Below the pieces are notes generated by a model. It was not told the DNA's origin. It ran no database searches and was given only the letters and a program-made list of their open reading frames with translations. The position numbers were made by a program, and so were the translations under genes. DNA of 64,000 bases from Apoderus coryli (lineage: Eukaryota; Arthropoda; Insecta; Coleoptera; Attelabidae). The DNA is taken from the NCBI GenBank assembly GCA_911728435.2, contig OU452201.1, forward strand, positions 16,430,001 through 16,494,000, given 5' to 3'. Shown here one piece after another: positions 24,013 through 34,420 of this stretch (within the stretch, counting starts at the first letter, position 1; each line of letters opens with the position of its first letter).

Positions 24013-24460
24013 AAAATTTTTTTCACGCAGTGAGTTGATAAATGGAGTTCCCAAAAATAATATGTACTAACTAAGTTAAATAACATAGCTTTTCGTAAGA
24101 ATCTACAAATGTAATTTGTTGGAGATATTTATTAAAATTTATTGTGTGGAGGTCGACTTTTATTTCAAGAATATTTAATTATTCTACTCCACTTCGATAG
24201 GGACTACTTCTTTCGAATAAATTATTTTTGTTAAAAACTTATTGCCTACCATTTGTGTTATGAACACGTTAAGAACATTTTCAAAAGAATGCGAGATAAA
24301 ACTATAAATGGGAATCTCAATAAATGCATAAAAATGTGTACATAAAAGTCCTGTAAAAATTTTATTATATAGAGTGCTACTCATTTTAAAGATTCACTAT
24401 ATGCAGGGCTTTTTACATTATAATATTCTAGGTCTTGAAAAAATCGCACTGTAAAGAGAC

Positions 24461-24744
24461 AATCTACGAACAAGACTAATTAGGTATTACTCGGTTTTCC
24501 ACACACCGTAGATAGGTACTTGTTATAATTCTAATTTATTCATTTTTAGAAGCTCGAAAATCACAATCAAAACAATTTTTGTTAAAAATATCATTTCCTA
24601 AACTAAGTGGAAACAACAAATTATTTTTTTTAAACTAAAGTGGAGCAGAACAGAGCTGCAGCACCTGCTCCTGATAATAAAATATTTCTGTTTCTATTTA
24701 CTGGGGAGTAGTTATAATTAAAAAAAAAATATTTTAATTTTGTT
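24461..24744. other. Short non-coding gap
   Basis: Nothing was recognised between the right palindrome end and the next mariner. Confidence 0.4.
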
Positions 24745-25640
24745 ATATTAAAAAAATGGAAAAAAGTGACTTTCGAGCTTTGAAAAAGCATTCCTTTTTC
24801 ATGAAAAAAATTACATAGAACTCTGCTATATCGAGACAAATGGTAGAGAAGTGGATTGCTGAATTTAAACGTGGTCGTACCAGCACAAATGATGCAGAGC
24901 GCAGTGGACGCCCAAATGAGGCTGTTATTCCACAAAACGTCAAAAAAAATCAGAAATTGGATATAAACGATCAAAAATTGAAGATGCACGAGCTGCCATT
25001 GTAAAGATATCAGATGGTAGTGTTTTTACCATTTTACGCGAACATTTGGGTATGCGACAGCTCTGTGCAAAGTGGGTGCCGCGTGAGCTCACAGTCGACC
25101 AAAAACAACAAGGAATTGAAGCTTCAGAGGAGTGTTTGGCGCTGTTAAACCGCAATAAAATGGAATTCTATCGTGGATATGTGACAATGCATGAAACATG
25201 GCTTCACCGGAATCCAAAAGACAGTCAGGTGAGTGGACAGCAATCGACAAACCGAATCCAAAGCGACCAAAGACGCAACAGTCGGCCGGGAAGGTGATGG
25301 CGTCTGTATTTTGGGATGCGAACGGAATAGTATTCAACGACTACCTCCAAAAAGGAAACACCATCAACAGCGACTATTACTGTGCACTTTTGGATCGATT
25401 GAAGGCTGAAATCGCAAAGAAACGGCCACATTTGCAAAAGAATAAAGTGTTGTTTCACCAAGACAATGCACTGTGTCACAAATCGATGAAAACTATGCCA
25501 AAATTGAATGAATTGGGCCTCGAAAATGCTTACCCACCCACCGCATTCTCCAGATTTAGTCCCCAGTGTAAAATCGCTATACTCGTTGTATTAACCTCTA
25601 ATGTTGAATAAAAAAATCGAGTATTGTCAAAATTTTGTTT
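24745..25640 (+). mobile_element. Mariner (family 3) pseudogene, copy 1
   Basis: A start at about 24757 begins MEKSDFRALKKHSFF. After frameshifts come VEKWIAEFKRGRTSTNDAER, MRQLCAKWVPRELTVDQKQQ (25046-25110) and NPKRPKTQQSAGKVMASVFW, then HLQKNKVLFHQDNALCHKSM with the second catalytic Asp (25425-25490). The third Asp block is deleted: sequence jumps from about 25558 to the 3' UTR, where GCTATACTCGTTGTATT matches 42195 in copy 2. It is a close relative of the copy at 40334-42293. Solo scraps of the family are at 44172-44210 and 47028-47062. Confidence 0.85.
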
Positions 25641-26039
25641 TTTACAAAAATTGTTACATATACGTTGCTATAGATGTGCGTGTGACATAGTGCGTTCGCA
25701 ACTCCCTCGTAGATGCGACCTTGAACTAGCCAATGAAATTTCTTGATTATTCGAAACACAGTGTCTGCGTCTGTTCGATGCTGCAAGCAAGCCACGTTGT
25801 AAAAAAATTGAACACGCATGTGATTCTAGTTTTCAACATTTTCTGTCTCTCCATTTCTCTCTCCCAACAACCCAATTTTATTACCCACACTTCCGTTCTG
25901 TGACGGCAATGCGGAGGCGGCATTTATAACGTTGTTTTAATACATTCTATTAACGATATACACAATTTTTTTTCATCACTATAATATAATATACCCATTG
26001 GCATTTAGCCAAGTTTCTGGAACAAGATGTGGAGAGAAT
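25641..26039. other. Non-coding gap
   Basis: AT-rich sequence with a slightly GC-richer patch at 25895-25925. No gene was recognised. Confidence 0.4.
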
Positions 26040-26345
26040 TTTACTAAAAAAAGTTAAGGTTTCTACATGACGAGACAATAAAAAATTAATTAGAATTTTT
26101 GGATATTGACAGCTAACAAAAATTGCCAGCAAAACAAACTTCATCGGTAAACAATATTCGACATAATAACTCTGGATTTCTTATTATTTTACTACGTAAC
26201 CAATCACAAAAAGATAGTCTTTGAGGCAAATCTCTAGACAATAGAGCTTGCACACGTTGCATATTGTAGGGATATAGCTGCCAGGTCTCTTAACATCTGC
26301 CACACTGTGACATGTGTAATATTCAGTTCTTCCCCTATTTATTTG
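26040..26345 (-). mobile_element. Tc1/mariner-like transposase fragment
   Basis: On the minus strand this reads EELNITHVTVWQMLRDL (a helix-turn-helix of the transposase N-terminus). After shifts comes RDLPQRLSFCDWL and then RILFTDEVCFAGNF, matching the FTDE block with the first catalytic Asp. Stops follow. The family resembles insect transposases whose C-terminal block is RWIGRGG-x-WPPRSPDL, a piece of which is at 54520-54800. It is a fossil. Confidence 0.55.
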
Positions 26346-26489
26346 TAATATATTGGTATATTAAATATAATTTTTAGTAGTGTATTTTTCTTGAACCTTG
26401 TTACAGTTTTTTTATTCTTTTCCTTTCTTGGGATTAAGGTTCTTATAAGCAATGTTTTTTTCCTTTTGAAATATGTTTATTTCATGTCA

Positions 26490-26535
26490 AAGTACGTACA
26501 ACGTTTCGGCTTATTCGCCTTCCTCATGTACATCT
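26490..26535 (-). ncRNA. Penelope-style hammerhead-like motif
   Basis: On the minus strand, ATGTAC (26533-26528) pairs with GTACGT (26499-26494) as stem I. The core is ATGAGGA (26527-26521; consensus CTGANGA, so C3 is changed), then one extra A. Stem II is GGC (26519-26517) with GCC (26510-26508) around GAATAA. GAAA follows at 26507-26504, then CGT and cleavage base T at 26500. Penelope-like elements are known to carry minimal hammerheads of this layout. A Penelope reverse transcriptase scrap is at 56160-56740, but none is next to this motif. Confidence 0.45.
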
Positions 26536-26895
26536 CGTTTCTTACCAACATCGCATGATTCTGTGGGATTTTTGGCAGTATACCACTCTTAGTGGGTATT
26601 TTGTTTGAATGAAAATTTTTTTCATTTAATTAAATATAATATGACTTAAAAAAGGCCATTTTTCTGCATATTTTTGTAAAAAGCTGCATATAGTCCATAT
26701 AATGAAGTATATTCAGCCAAAAATTTTTACCTCAATAATTGTTAGAATAGAAATTCCTAATTGCACACATAATTTTTAAGTTTAGAACCAAAGGAGGTAC
26801 GTAAATAGCGGGGAAAACCCACCCTAATAAAAGATGGTAAACAGACCATTGTTATTGCAGGTATTTATAGCCTGTGTTCCTCTAGGAGAAGCGAT

Positions 26896-27412
26896 GTGAA
26901 TTCTTTATATTTTTCAGTAATTGAAGAAATTAAAACAAACATTGGAAATAACTACTTTTATATATGTATGGAAGAAATTACTGCGCGTTATATTGCACAT
27001 TTAATGGTCGAGGTTCTTAGAGCAAAATTGTTACGAAAATCCTATCTTATTGCGTCAAAGCAACTAGAAAAAACAAATGCTTTAACTGTGACTAGGTTTA
27101 TTCAAGAATTAGCGGCATTCTTTCTTCCTGATGCGGCTATTCCCACTGGCAATCTCTTAATTTTGTTGTCGGATGCAGTACCTTACATGGTAAAGGCGGG
27201 TCAAAATTTAAAAATATTTTACCGACAACTAATAACAAAGAAATATTTGAAAATGTTAAAAAAGTTTTAAACAAAAATAATTTATGTTGAAAGTAGCAAA
27301 CATTTTAATGGGAAATTTGATGAAACTGATGATTTAGATCCAGATCGAAAAATCGCAAGCAAATATGCCCCCATTACGTCAGTTGACCTAGAAAGAAGTT
27401 CTTCTATATATA
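26896..27412 (+). mobile_element. hAT-like transposase fragment, internally deleted
   Basis: The 124-codon frame at 26896-27270 has GNNYFYICMEEITARYIAHL, KSYLIASKQLEKTNALTVTR and LLSDAVPYMVKAGQNLKIFY. These resemble the RNase-H-like core of a hAT-derived protein family common in insects. After a deletion, 27320-27405 reads DETDDLDPDRKIASKYAPIT, then VDLERSFSIYK. The last part resembles a C-terminal hAT dimerisation motif (xSVERSFS). The middle is missing and the frame is broken. I infer a pseudogene, not a host gene. Confidence 0.55.
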
Positions 27413-27417
27413 AATAC

Positions 27418-28000
27418 AGTCGACACTGTTTATAGTGAAAATCTATATAATGAAAAACTCTTTAGGTGCAATTTTTTCAAGATCTAGAATATTTTAATGA
27501 AATTTAATGTAAAAAGCCCTGCATATAGTGAATCTTTAAAATGAGTAGCACTCTATATAAGAAACTCTTAAGCATTTATTGAGATCTTGGCCTTTTCGGG
27601 CTTCCCATTTACATTTTTATATCGCATTCTTTTGAAAATGTTCTTAACGCGTTCATAACGCTTAATGGCAATGGTAATAAAGCAGGTAGATTTCTGTGAG
27701 ACACGTGCGGAATGCCTAACCCATTTTATAGTCGAGGCCTAATAAATCGCAAATTTAGTTCAGTTGGTTTATGTTTAAGAATCAAGTAAGATGTCCAAGC
27801 GTGTGTGCGCTCAAGTTTAGATGAGCAAATTAAAGTTTTGGAGGAAGTTGATACAGGCTGCAAAAAATGTTTACAAATCATATAGCAAAGTTGTTCAGCT
27901 TTCGATCCTCTATAACTGTTATGAAGGCCATTTTGCTCTAAAAAAATTTTTATAAACAATCTTTTTGGATCAATTCTGCGTCAAATTTACACTACCCTCG
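27418..28000 (+). mobile_element. Tigger copy 2: 5' end, leader and start of the transposase
   Basis: The left end, CAGTCGACACTGTTTATAG at 27418, has the CAGT-type end of pogo-like elements. The leader contains GTAAAAAGCCCTGCATATAG, TTCTTTTGAAAATGTTCTTA and GGCAATGGTAATAAAGCAG, shared with the 21765-22080 region and the palindrome arms. The start ATGTCCAAGCGTGTGTG at about 27791 matches copy 1's start, but after VLEEVD the frame and similarity are lost near 27860. It is therefore a truncated copy. It shows what the intact Tigger 5' end looks like. Confidence 0.7.
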
Positions 28001-28421
28001 GTATCGCTGATCATCGTGAAGGCGCTTTACAAGGAATTACGGATTTTTGCGTCGAGCATTATAACTTAAACGCTGAACATACCCCAACAGTTTCCTATGT
28101 TACTTTGTTCTTCAGATAACTATTTAGTTATTCACGATCAAATTAAGCTTATTTCTTCTGCAATGTGAGTAGTTCTTGTTAACCAAAATGAAAAAAAACA
28201 CACTCCTCCGTGCTACACATTCAGTATATTATTCACTTGTTGCTAAATTCGTTTAAAAAAGTAAATTTAGAGAAATTATCCTACATAAATAAAGCCAATT
28301 AGAATATTCTCACTCCTATATTTCTAAAAATATATCAGATGTGAACTACTATCTTACTATTTACATTTTTATATCATAATATTATACTTAGGTGTTAGTT
28401 GTTTTTTAAATTCTACATAAA
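28001..28421. other. Non-coding stretch downstream of CMC2
   Basis: Nothing was recognised. A short readable run at 27975-28100 (HREGALQGITDFCVEHYN in one frame) has no known family to my eye. This region may include the CMC2 3' UTR on the minus strand. Confidence 0.35.
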
Positions 28422-28661
28422 CTATAAATTGTTTTCTTTGAGATATTTCTGTACCCGTTTTTTCATCTCTTCAGATTTTTCTATATTCTTACGGCGTCTT
28501 TCCAAACGTTCTTCCTTCAAACATTTATCCATTAGACGGTTTTCATCGTTGCAATACCCGAAAAACTTAAGAAAAGCATGATTTTGATGACATTCTTTCA
28601 ACAGTGTTATCAAAATGTTACATTCTACTGTGTGCAAGTGTGAAGATAAGTCGGGGTGCAT
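28422..28661 (-). CDS. CMC2: COX assembly mitochondrial protein 2 homolog (CMC2), complete
   Basis: A complete single-exon frame of 79 codons, the same length as the animal protein. It starts [18 protein letters not shown] and shows two CX9C motifs: Cys14 and Cys24 ([11 protein letters not shown]) and Cys37 and Cys47 ([11 protein letters not shown]). [13 protein letters not shown] is also typical. The C-terminus is rich in Lys/Arg/Glu. CMC2 is a small twin-CX9C protein imported into the mitochondrial intermembrane space and needed for cytochrome c oxidase biogenesis. The start context CACAAAAATG is good for an insect. It lies about 1.3 kb downstream of eIF5B on the same strand and keeps an undamaged frame amid fossils, which argues that it is real. 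Whether it is a retrocopy is open; no poly(A) tract is obvious. Confidence 0.92.
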   Translation of the reverse strand: MHPDLSSHLHTVECNILITLLKECHQNHAFLKFFGYCNDENRLMDKCLKEERLERRRKNIEKSEEMKKRVQKYLKENNL

Positions 28662-28898
28662 TTTTGTGTGGCAGTTAATATAATTTTAAATTGTAATTTA
28701 TACAGTACCTATGACAAGCAGTAGGATATCAATGTCAAAATTATTAGAAATGTCACAGCAAACGTCAAATATTAAAGGTGACTAAAGCAAAGTTCACACT
28801 AGTTGAGTCTTAACCATAAAAGCTTTAAGTATTTGATGAAGATTCAGTGGCAACACTGAATTTTGCAACGTTATTCTGGGTCAGTATAATAAATATAG
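28662..28898. promoter_or_regulatory. Upstream region of CMC2
   Basis: On the minus strand, CTGTATAAATTAC lies about 45-55 bases before the CMC2 start and is a plausible TATA-like element. No splice acceptor is evident just before the ATG. This is a weak sequence-only call. Confidence 0.3.
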
Positions 28899-29181
28899 TA
28901 CGAGGGTGGTTTGATAAGTCCGTGACTTTTTGAATTTCCCACATAGTAACTTTAATGGCAACACTGCTCCCCTATCGGTGGACTACTGGAAAATTTAGTT
29001 TGTTTGACAGCCATGACAGCAGATAACCTCGTTAATTTTCACAAAAAAGTGAATTTCGCGTGTTCATTATGCATTGCGCAAAAAAACCATTACCGAAACC
29101 GAGAGGCTGGATAAATACTGTGGGGACTCTGCACTATCAATGCTTAAAAAGTGGTTTACTGAATTCAGTTGTGGATATGGA
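28899..29181 (+). mobile_element. Mariner remnant (GAGGGTGGTTTGATAAGTCC family), copy 2
   Basis: It starts ACGAGGGTGGTTTGATAAGT after a TA, continues through the leader (GGCAACACTGCTCCC) and reads FRVFIMHCAKKPLPKPR-like N-terminal sequence. It is cut at about 29181 by the foldback element. Relatives are at 16421 (minus) and 45634 (plus). Confidence 0.65.
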
Positions 29182-29562
29182 TTGTATGACAATTTATTAC
29201 TTATTTTTGTCGAACGTCGAACCTAATCTGGACCTAGCCTATACAACAGATATGATAGGAACGGTTCTCACCGCGTTATCACAGGCAAGGAAATGTTCCA
29301 GGTCAGTTCACATCCACTGGCGTCTGAGACCATAGATATAGAGGAGGGAGAATGAGTTTCACGTATCTGTAAGGCTCACTCTCCGTCCTCTATATTTCTG
29401 TCGGAGACCGACAGGATGTTGGTGATAACGGGTCGCACGACAGTATCTCAGGTCTGGTAACGCGGTGACAACCGCGAAAGAAACCATGTTCCTATCATAT
29501 CTGTTGTTTGGGCTAGGTCCAGATCAGGTTCGACAAAAATAAGTTGCAAAATCATCATACAA
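29182..29562. mobile_element. Foldback MITE, 381 bp
   Basis: The ends are inverted repeats. TTGTATGACAATTTATTAC at 29182 faces, in reverse complement, the sequence ending at 29562. The symmetry continues with CTTATTTTTGTCGAAC, CTGGACCTAGCC and CAACAGATATGATAGGAAC (mirrored at 29495-29513). Even the centre folds: GGAGGGAGAATGAG at 29343 faces CTCACTCTCCGTCC at 29379. The whole element can form one long imperfect hairpin. It has no transposase. It interrupts a mariner remnant and lies 370 bp from the eIF5B stop codon. Confidence 0.8.
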
Positions 29563-29931
29563 AATGAAACTAAAAGATTACTTGAATATATATTCTTATA
29601 ATTTCTTAATACATAATATAAATACACACAATTTACATTTTGCACAATAAAAAAGAAATAAATTATACAACAAAAGAAAGTTCTTCTTGATAACTTATTT
29701 AATACTACCAAACTTTATTCAAATTTCAAATATTTCCCTCAAGAATCTATACCTACCACTCTTTTCAATTTTAAAATCATCATTCTACATTGAAAAACTG
29801 ATATTATCTATAATAAAAATATATATCAAATTAAAATCCTGTGATAATATATAATTATGCAAAAATTAATATAATATAGATACTTAAATCTGCTTATTCT
29901 CAAAAATATATAATCTTAAAACACATGCTCC
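29563..29931 (-). other. Probable eIF5B 3' UTR
   Basis: AT-rich sequence downstream of the eIF5B stop on the minus strand. An AATAAA reads on the minus strand at 29719-29714, about 215 bases after the stop, and could serve as a poly(A) signal. No repeat was recognised. Confidence 0.4.
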
Positions 29932-30039
29932 TCACAATATCTCGAAGAGTTTTTTCAGTTCTACCATCAACTGCCAATCGGTTTTCACTAGATCATCTCT
30001 AAAGTAGTCCTTGCATGCATCTATTGATTGCCGTGAGAT
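29932..30039 (-). CDS. eIF5B: eIF5B, terminal exon
   Basis: The 36-codon exon (stop TGA at 29934-29932) encodes ISRQSIDACKDYFRDDLVK, then TDWQLMVELKKLFEIL. This is the conserved C-terminus of eIF5B, the part of domain IV that contacts eIF1A. The acceptor reads TTTGTCTCTAG on the minus strand, ending at 30040, and the phase is 0, matching the donor at 38529. It was too short to stand out as an open frame and was found by the expected peptide. The preceding intron is about 8.5 kb and carries hAT and LINE pieces and ribozyme-like repeats. Confidence 0.93.
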   Translation of the reverse strand: MSRQSIDACKDYFRDDLVKTDWQLMVELKKLFEIL

Positions 30040-31088
30040 CTAGAGACAAAAAGAGGACAGAATTTTAATAAAATATAACTCAAATACACATATTATAGTA
30101 TAAGTAAAGTCTACGCTTTCAGTTTCAAAAATTCAATTCAATTATTTTTGGACTGCAAAGCACAAACTACGGGGTAAGATAAAAGAATCATAAACCACAA
30201 GCGGGTGTCGTTTTCCTGTCGGTCCAAATTAGAATTATTGTATTTAGCTACCCAATTCAAGTAAAAATATTCAATGAAGGTTTCTTATTACGAAAATTAT
30301 TTTACAATCATAAAAGTTATATAATAGTTGTTATTTATGTAATTAGTGGGATATGGACATTATTAACGCACGCATGTATTCACATAAGCGCGTTAATAAT
30401 TCCTAGTAAAATAAAATTTTATCTACAACTGTTTATTTACTTTGTACTTTTTTATTTTTTGTCGGTCTCTATTATTTTATATATGTATATTATATTTATA
30501 TTTTTATAATCATTTAAGTTTATTTTCGATGTTTGTTGTTAAAAATACTTATTATTCGAATACCCTTTAATTATAGTTATTTGAAAATTATATTATTAAA
30601 ACCATTTAACATTTAAGTACCTAAGTACACCTTAATGTAGCGCGCAATTATTAAGTTAATTCTTAGAGTATGAATACACTCTCATTTTCAAGACACCTTT
30701 TCAATCAATGAGGTTCTGCCGCTCTACACTCCCATTTACCAGTGGGCAAATAAATCTAAAATAATCATTTGTAACGCCAATGCTTGTAGGTGGTTTTCTG
30801 ATAATTTATATTTTTATTTCACGTAAACATAGCAAGCAGATATGTGTATTAAAATTACCTGTATTTATAATGTAACATTATTATGGTGTGGGAACAATAA
30901 TCCCACATCAGAAACGCGTGTTTCTATATCTTTTCTTAGAGATATTCGGCATCTATAAATAACTCTAATCCTAGTAAAAAAATAAAGATCTAACTGTTTT
31001 GCTAAAAGGTGAAGCAGAAAATTCAATCCCGACTAATTGCTGATCAAAGCATTCCGGAATTACCAGAATGAATAGGTACTGTCACAGT
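30040..31088. other. eIF5B intron sequence, nothing recognised
   Basis: AT-rich sequence within the last eIF5B intron. No gene, repeat pair or RNA was recognised. Confidence 0.45.
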
Positions 31089-31280
31089 TTAAAAAGGAAC
31101 AGTTAGTTCTCTTCGTGTCGGCACGTCTGATGTACATTTGCAATTGGCTGCGCTTATGGTATAGTATCTTATAGTATATATAGTAGCGGGACCAGAAATG
31201 AGCTCGGAATGCGACGAGTCGATGCCGTTTTCAACGTCAAGTGACCCTTCGTGGCTATAGTTAATATTCGATGGTACTGT
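31089..31280 (+). repeat. Dispersed repeat, pair with 44262-44470
   Basis: Shared landmarks with 44262-44470 are GTGTCGGCACGTCTGATG, TATAGTATCTTATAGTATAT, GCGACGAGTCGATGCCGTTT and CTATAGTTAATATTCGATG. The two copies differ by substitutions and an insertion of TATAGTATAATATAG in the other copy. A 69-codon minus-strand frame overlaps but is not conserved in the second copy. The identity is unknown. Confidence 0.75.
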
Positions 31281-32010
31281 AGGTATTTTGGATTGCAAAT
31301 AAAAATAAGCGTAGGTACATGATATCAGTCTATGAATTATATTTTAATTGACAAGGTAATTTAACGCAATTTAAAGAATAATTGAAACTAAGGCCCAAAA
31401 ATAATCAACTTAAACTTGGAAGTAAAAATAAAATAAGAAATAATGTAGACTTTTTTAATGAGTCATATTTCTCACTTATACAACAAATCTTATTTTTGTT
31501 TGGTTTAGAATGAACTGTATGCCTCTACTGTTAACCATCAACCGCTCAGTCTAAACTAAACGCAGGCACCTAGCCACCTGCTTCCTATTAATATACACGC
31601 ATATTATTGCATATAAGATTGTATTGGAGAATTTAGAAAAATTCCCTAACAGCAGTAAATAAAATGCAGGGTTTATAAGTTTTCATACTAAATCAGATTT
31701 ATCAGAAAAGTATAAACTTTAGAGATGTCATGGGTTTTTGTAAAATAATAGACAATAGCCAGGTATTTTTATTGTTGCTATATAGGGTAGGTACCTAGGT
31801 ATTTTATTTGTTTAGTGTTATAAATGTCTCATTAATTTCTATAGAAGTATTTATACTAGTGTAAGAAAATTTCAAAAACAACCAAATCAAACTGAAATCT
31901 ATTCATTTTCATTAATATGAAACCTATTTAAACGCAAACACAATAGTAATATTAAATACAAGCAGGCACGGTTGCTCTATTTTAATAGACTAGAAAATGA
32001 ACTCTAGAAA
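31281..32010. other. Intronic stretch, nothing recognised
   Basis: AT-rich sequence without recognised features, leading into the hAT fragment. Confidence 0.4.
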
Positions 32011-32367
32011 ATGAACTATTCCGATGTTGAAATATTTAAAAATTGCTCCAAATTATCTGATGTTTTACAGTTTTTTGTTCATAATAATTTAGTTATTGCT
32101 TTGCCAGAAATTTTTAAATTATGTAATTTAATACTTTGTATTCCAGTTGCTTCTGCGTCCGTGGAAAGAAGCTTTTCGTGTTTAAAACGAATAAAAACCT
32201 TTTTTCGCAATAAAATTGAAGAATCTCGTTTATTATCAATCGAAAGCGGCCTTTTGAAAGATTTACAGTTAGGTTTAGAATTTCATGATCAAGTAATAAA
32301 TCATTTTGCGGGTAGTAAAAATCGATTTATAAAAACCTTTAATTTTTCTATTCTAGTTAATATATAA
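32011..32367 (+). mobile_element. hAT transposase C-terminus (dimerisation region)
   Basis: The 118-codon frame contains LPEIFKLCNLILCIPVASAS, then VERSFSCLKRIKTFFRNKIE. This is the hallmark hAT C-terminal dimerisation motif (P-x-S-x-A-S-VERSFS-x-L). The frame is open to its own stop, but the catalytic domain upstream is missing. It is the 3' end of a hAT transposon in an eIF5B intron, on the opposite strand. Confidence 0.8.
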
Positions 32368-33844
32368 GTATAAGAAAATGTAAAACGCACAGCTTAAGGC
32401 GATAAGTTTTTGAACAAAAAATAAATAAATAATAATAAAAACAAAAAAAAATATATAAAAAAAAAACAAAACAAAAAAAGATTTAATTTAAAACATTCGA
32501 TTGATTTTTCGGTAATACCTACTCAATTTCTGCTTATCTATATGCTAGTTATTTATGTTTTCAGATTTTATGTTATTCCCATTTTTAGTATCATTCCTGA
32601 CTAGAATGAATGACTAATAACCTGTATTTTGTCCACAAGGAAGTAAAATAACGATGCCAGACAAGCAACAGTAAGAGTACTTTTACATAATTCCACTTGT
32701 ATCTACTTATTTATGTCTGTCTGGACGTGGATAGAGAGAGACATTCCTAATGAATTAAATTTATTCACATATTCCAGAAATTATTTTTCCTAGCATGCAT
32801 CAGCATCATATTATAGATGTTTATGTGTATGAGAATAGTCTATTTATAAATCCAAGAAGACATGTTATATGCAGCCAATATACAAAATAATATTTCAGTT
32901 CAAACGACCTAAAAGTGTGTTATCTGTTATAAAAATCAATACCTTTTTCTCTGTTGCTGCAGCTAGTAATAATATTAATTAATATTAGTTATATTACAGA
33001 CAGGAAAGCAAAGAAAAATAAATCCCGCTTCTTTTTTGATATACAGGGTGAAATAGAATAATAATAATATTCCATTTTGGGCCCTGCTTGTATCTCAGCT
33101 ATCTTTTAACTTATAGGAAAAGTAAAAACTGTCTCATATATTTTTACGTAGAATCCAATGCCGTAGTTAGTTTTTTTAAATGAGCTGTTATTAGTTAGAT
33201 ATAACCCAAAATTATGTATTTTTAATAGGACACAATGTATATTTATTTATATATTGTATTAGAGAGTATGTAAACAAGCCGAACAGTATTGAAAATTTTA
33301 TAAACTTCAGAAAATGATTAGAAAGATACAGGGTGTTGTAAGTCTTATAATTTTCAAAAGAAAATAGCAAGTAAATATTAAAATTATAAAATAAATAATA
33401 ATTAATGGTAATGCAAACTTTTGTATAATTATTTGAAAGAAAAAGTGAAAACCTCTTTCGGTATATTATATTGGTCTAAACATTTGTCGAACAATGCACG
33501 AAATACCTTATAACCTAAAAATACCTCGTAATTCCTTGCTACATTCTGATTTAAAAAATGCAAATTTTTGAAGAACAAAAACTATTTGTTTTTTTTACAC
33601 AGTATAAATATTTATTAATATGTTAGGGAGTTTATTTTAAGCAATATGCTTCATAAGTCAATATCAGTCACAAAATGTCAGACTTACTTTGTATTGGAAA
33701 AAATATAAATCAAAATGAATTAAAATTGCTTCATTTTTACCCAAATATACTAGGTATATACAAAAAATAAAATAAAATAAGAAAAAATACGAATTTGGAT
33801 TAAACCACGAAAAAATAATAAGTGTAAAAGTAATATTTTTATTT
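32368..33844. other. Intronic AT-rich stretch with CAGGGTG-bounded repeats
   Basis: Simple A-rich sequence at 32400-32485. TACAGGGTGAAATAG at 33043 and TACAGGGTGTTGTAAG at 33327 resemble the CACCCTGTA edges of other repeats here. No coding sequence was found. Confidence 0.4.
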
Positions 33845-34420
33845 TTGAACCATTTTTTAAACCTTTTGCCTACGCTCAATGTTTACCAAAAGTTAATCAG
33901 CACCTAGAAATATCCCGTAGTATTTTTGTACTAAATTTGTTACAAATCGGTTAAGTGAGTTTTGAGTTATCATGGATACAGATTTTCCTGACCCTTTTTT
34001 AGACTTTTCATGTACGCCTATGGTACATATATTTTTTGTCGTGTATTTTTAAAACACATAATTCGACTATTTAAACGGCTAAATATATAATTTTTTGACC
34101 CTTTCTCTACTATTTATGAACGCCTATGTAAACAATTTTTTTTATGCTGCATTTTGTAGTATACTCTATCAAAGCTATGAATAACTTATCACTATTTCTG
34201 CTACGTTTAGGAAATAAAGGTTTTAACCCCTTTTTACACTCCTTTCAAACGCCAATGTGATCTAATTTTTTTACGCTTAAAATTTTAGGTTATAATCTAT
34301 TAAACCAATGAAAAATTATTCAATATTTCGTATAAGTTTAAGATGTATGTATTTTTTTTAAATTCTGAATCCTTTTTTTAAACCCCTTGCATACGCTCAA
34401 TGTTTCCTCAAAGTTAAAAA
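33845..34420 (+). repeat. Degenerate dispersed repeat family, copy near 34 kb
   Basis: It has the same blocks as 905-1530: GCCTACGCTCAATGTTTACC, TCAGCACCTAGAAATATCC, GAACGCCTATGTAAACA, CAAACGCCAATGTGATCTA, then a second GCATACGCTCAATGTTTCC at about 34388. The block order allows alignment with the first copy over several hundred bases. No coding capacity was seen. Confidence 0.65.

Larger units (their letters stand above)
21905..24460. repeat. Long palindrome with about 560-bp arms, split by a LINE
   Basis: The left arm is 21905-22463, the loop about 22464-22539. The right arm is 22540-22641 plus 24013-24430. With the LINE 22642-24012 removed, the right arm is continuous: TTTTATGACT at 22632 joins AAATTTTTTTCACGCAG at about 24013, mirroring the left arm at 22346-22380. 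The outer sequence (AATGTAAAAAGCCCTGCATA) is also the 5' leader of the Tigger copy at 27418. The right end extends further into Tigger end sequence (TTGAAAAAATCGCAC) to about 24460. The arms are very similar except for a 48-bp ribozyme-like segment present only on the left. Confidence 0.8.

Noticed and set aside
33664..33879. Minus-strand frame rich in Phe/Tyr/Leu, membrane-like
   Set aside because: Low-complexity AT-rich DNA gives such hydrophobic peptides by chance; no start context, no conservation.
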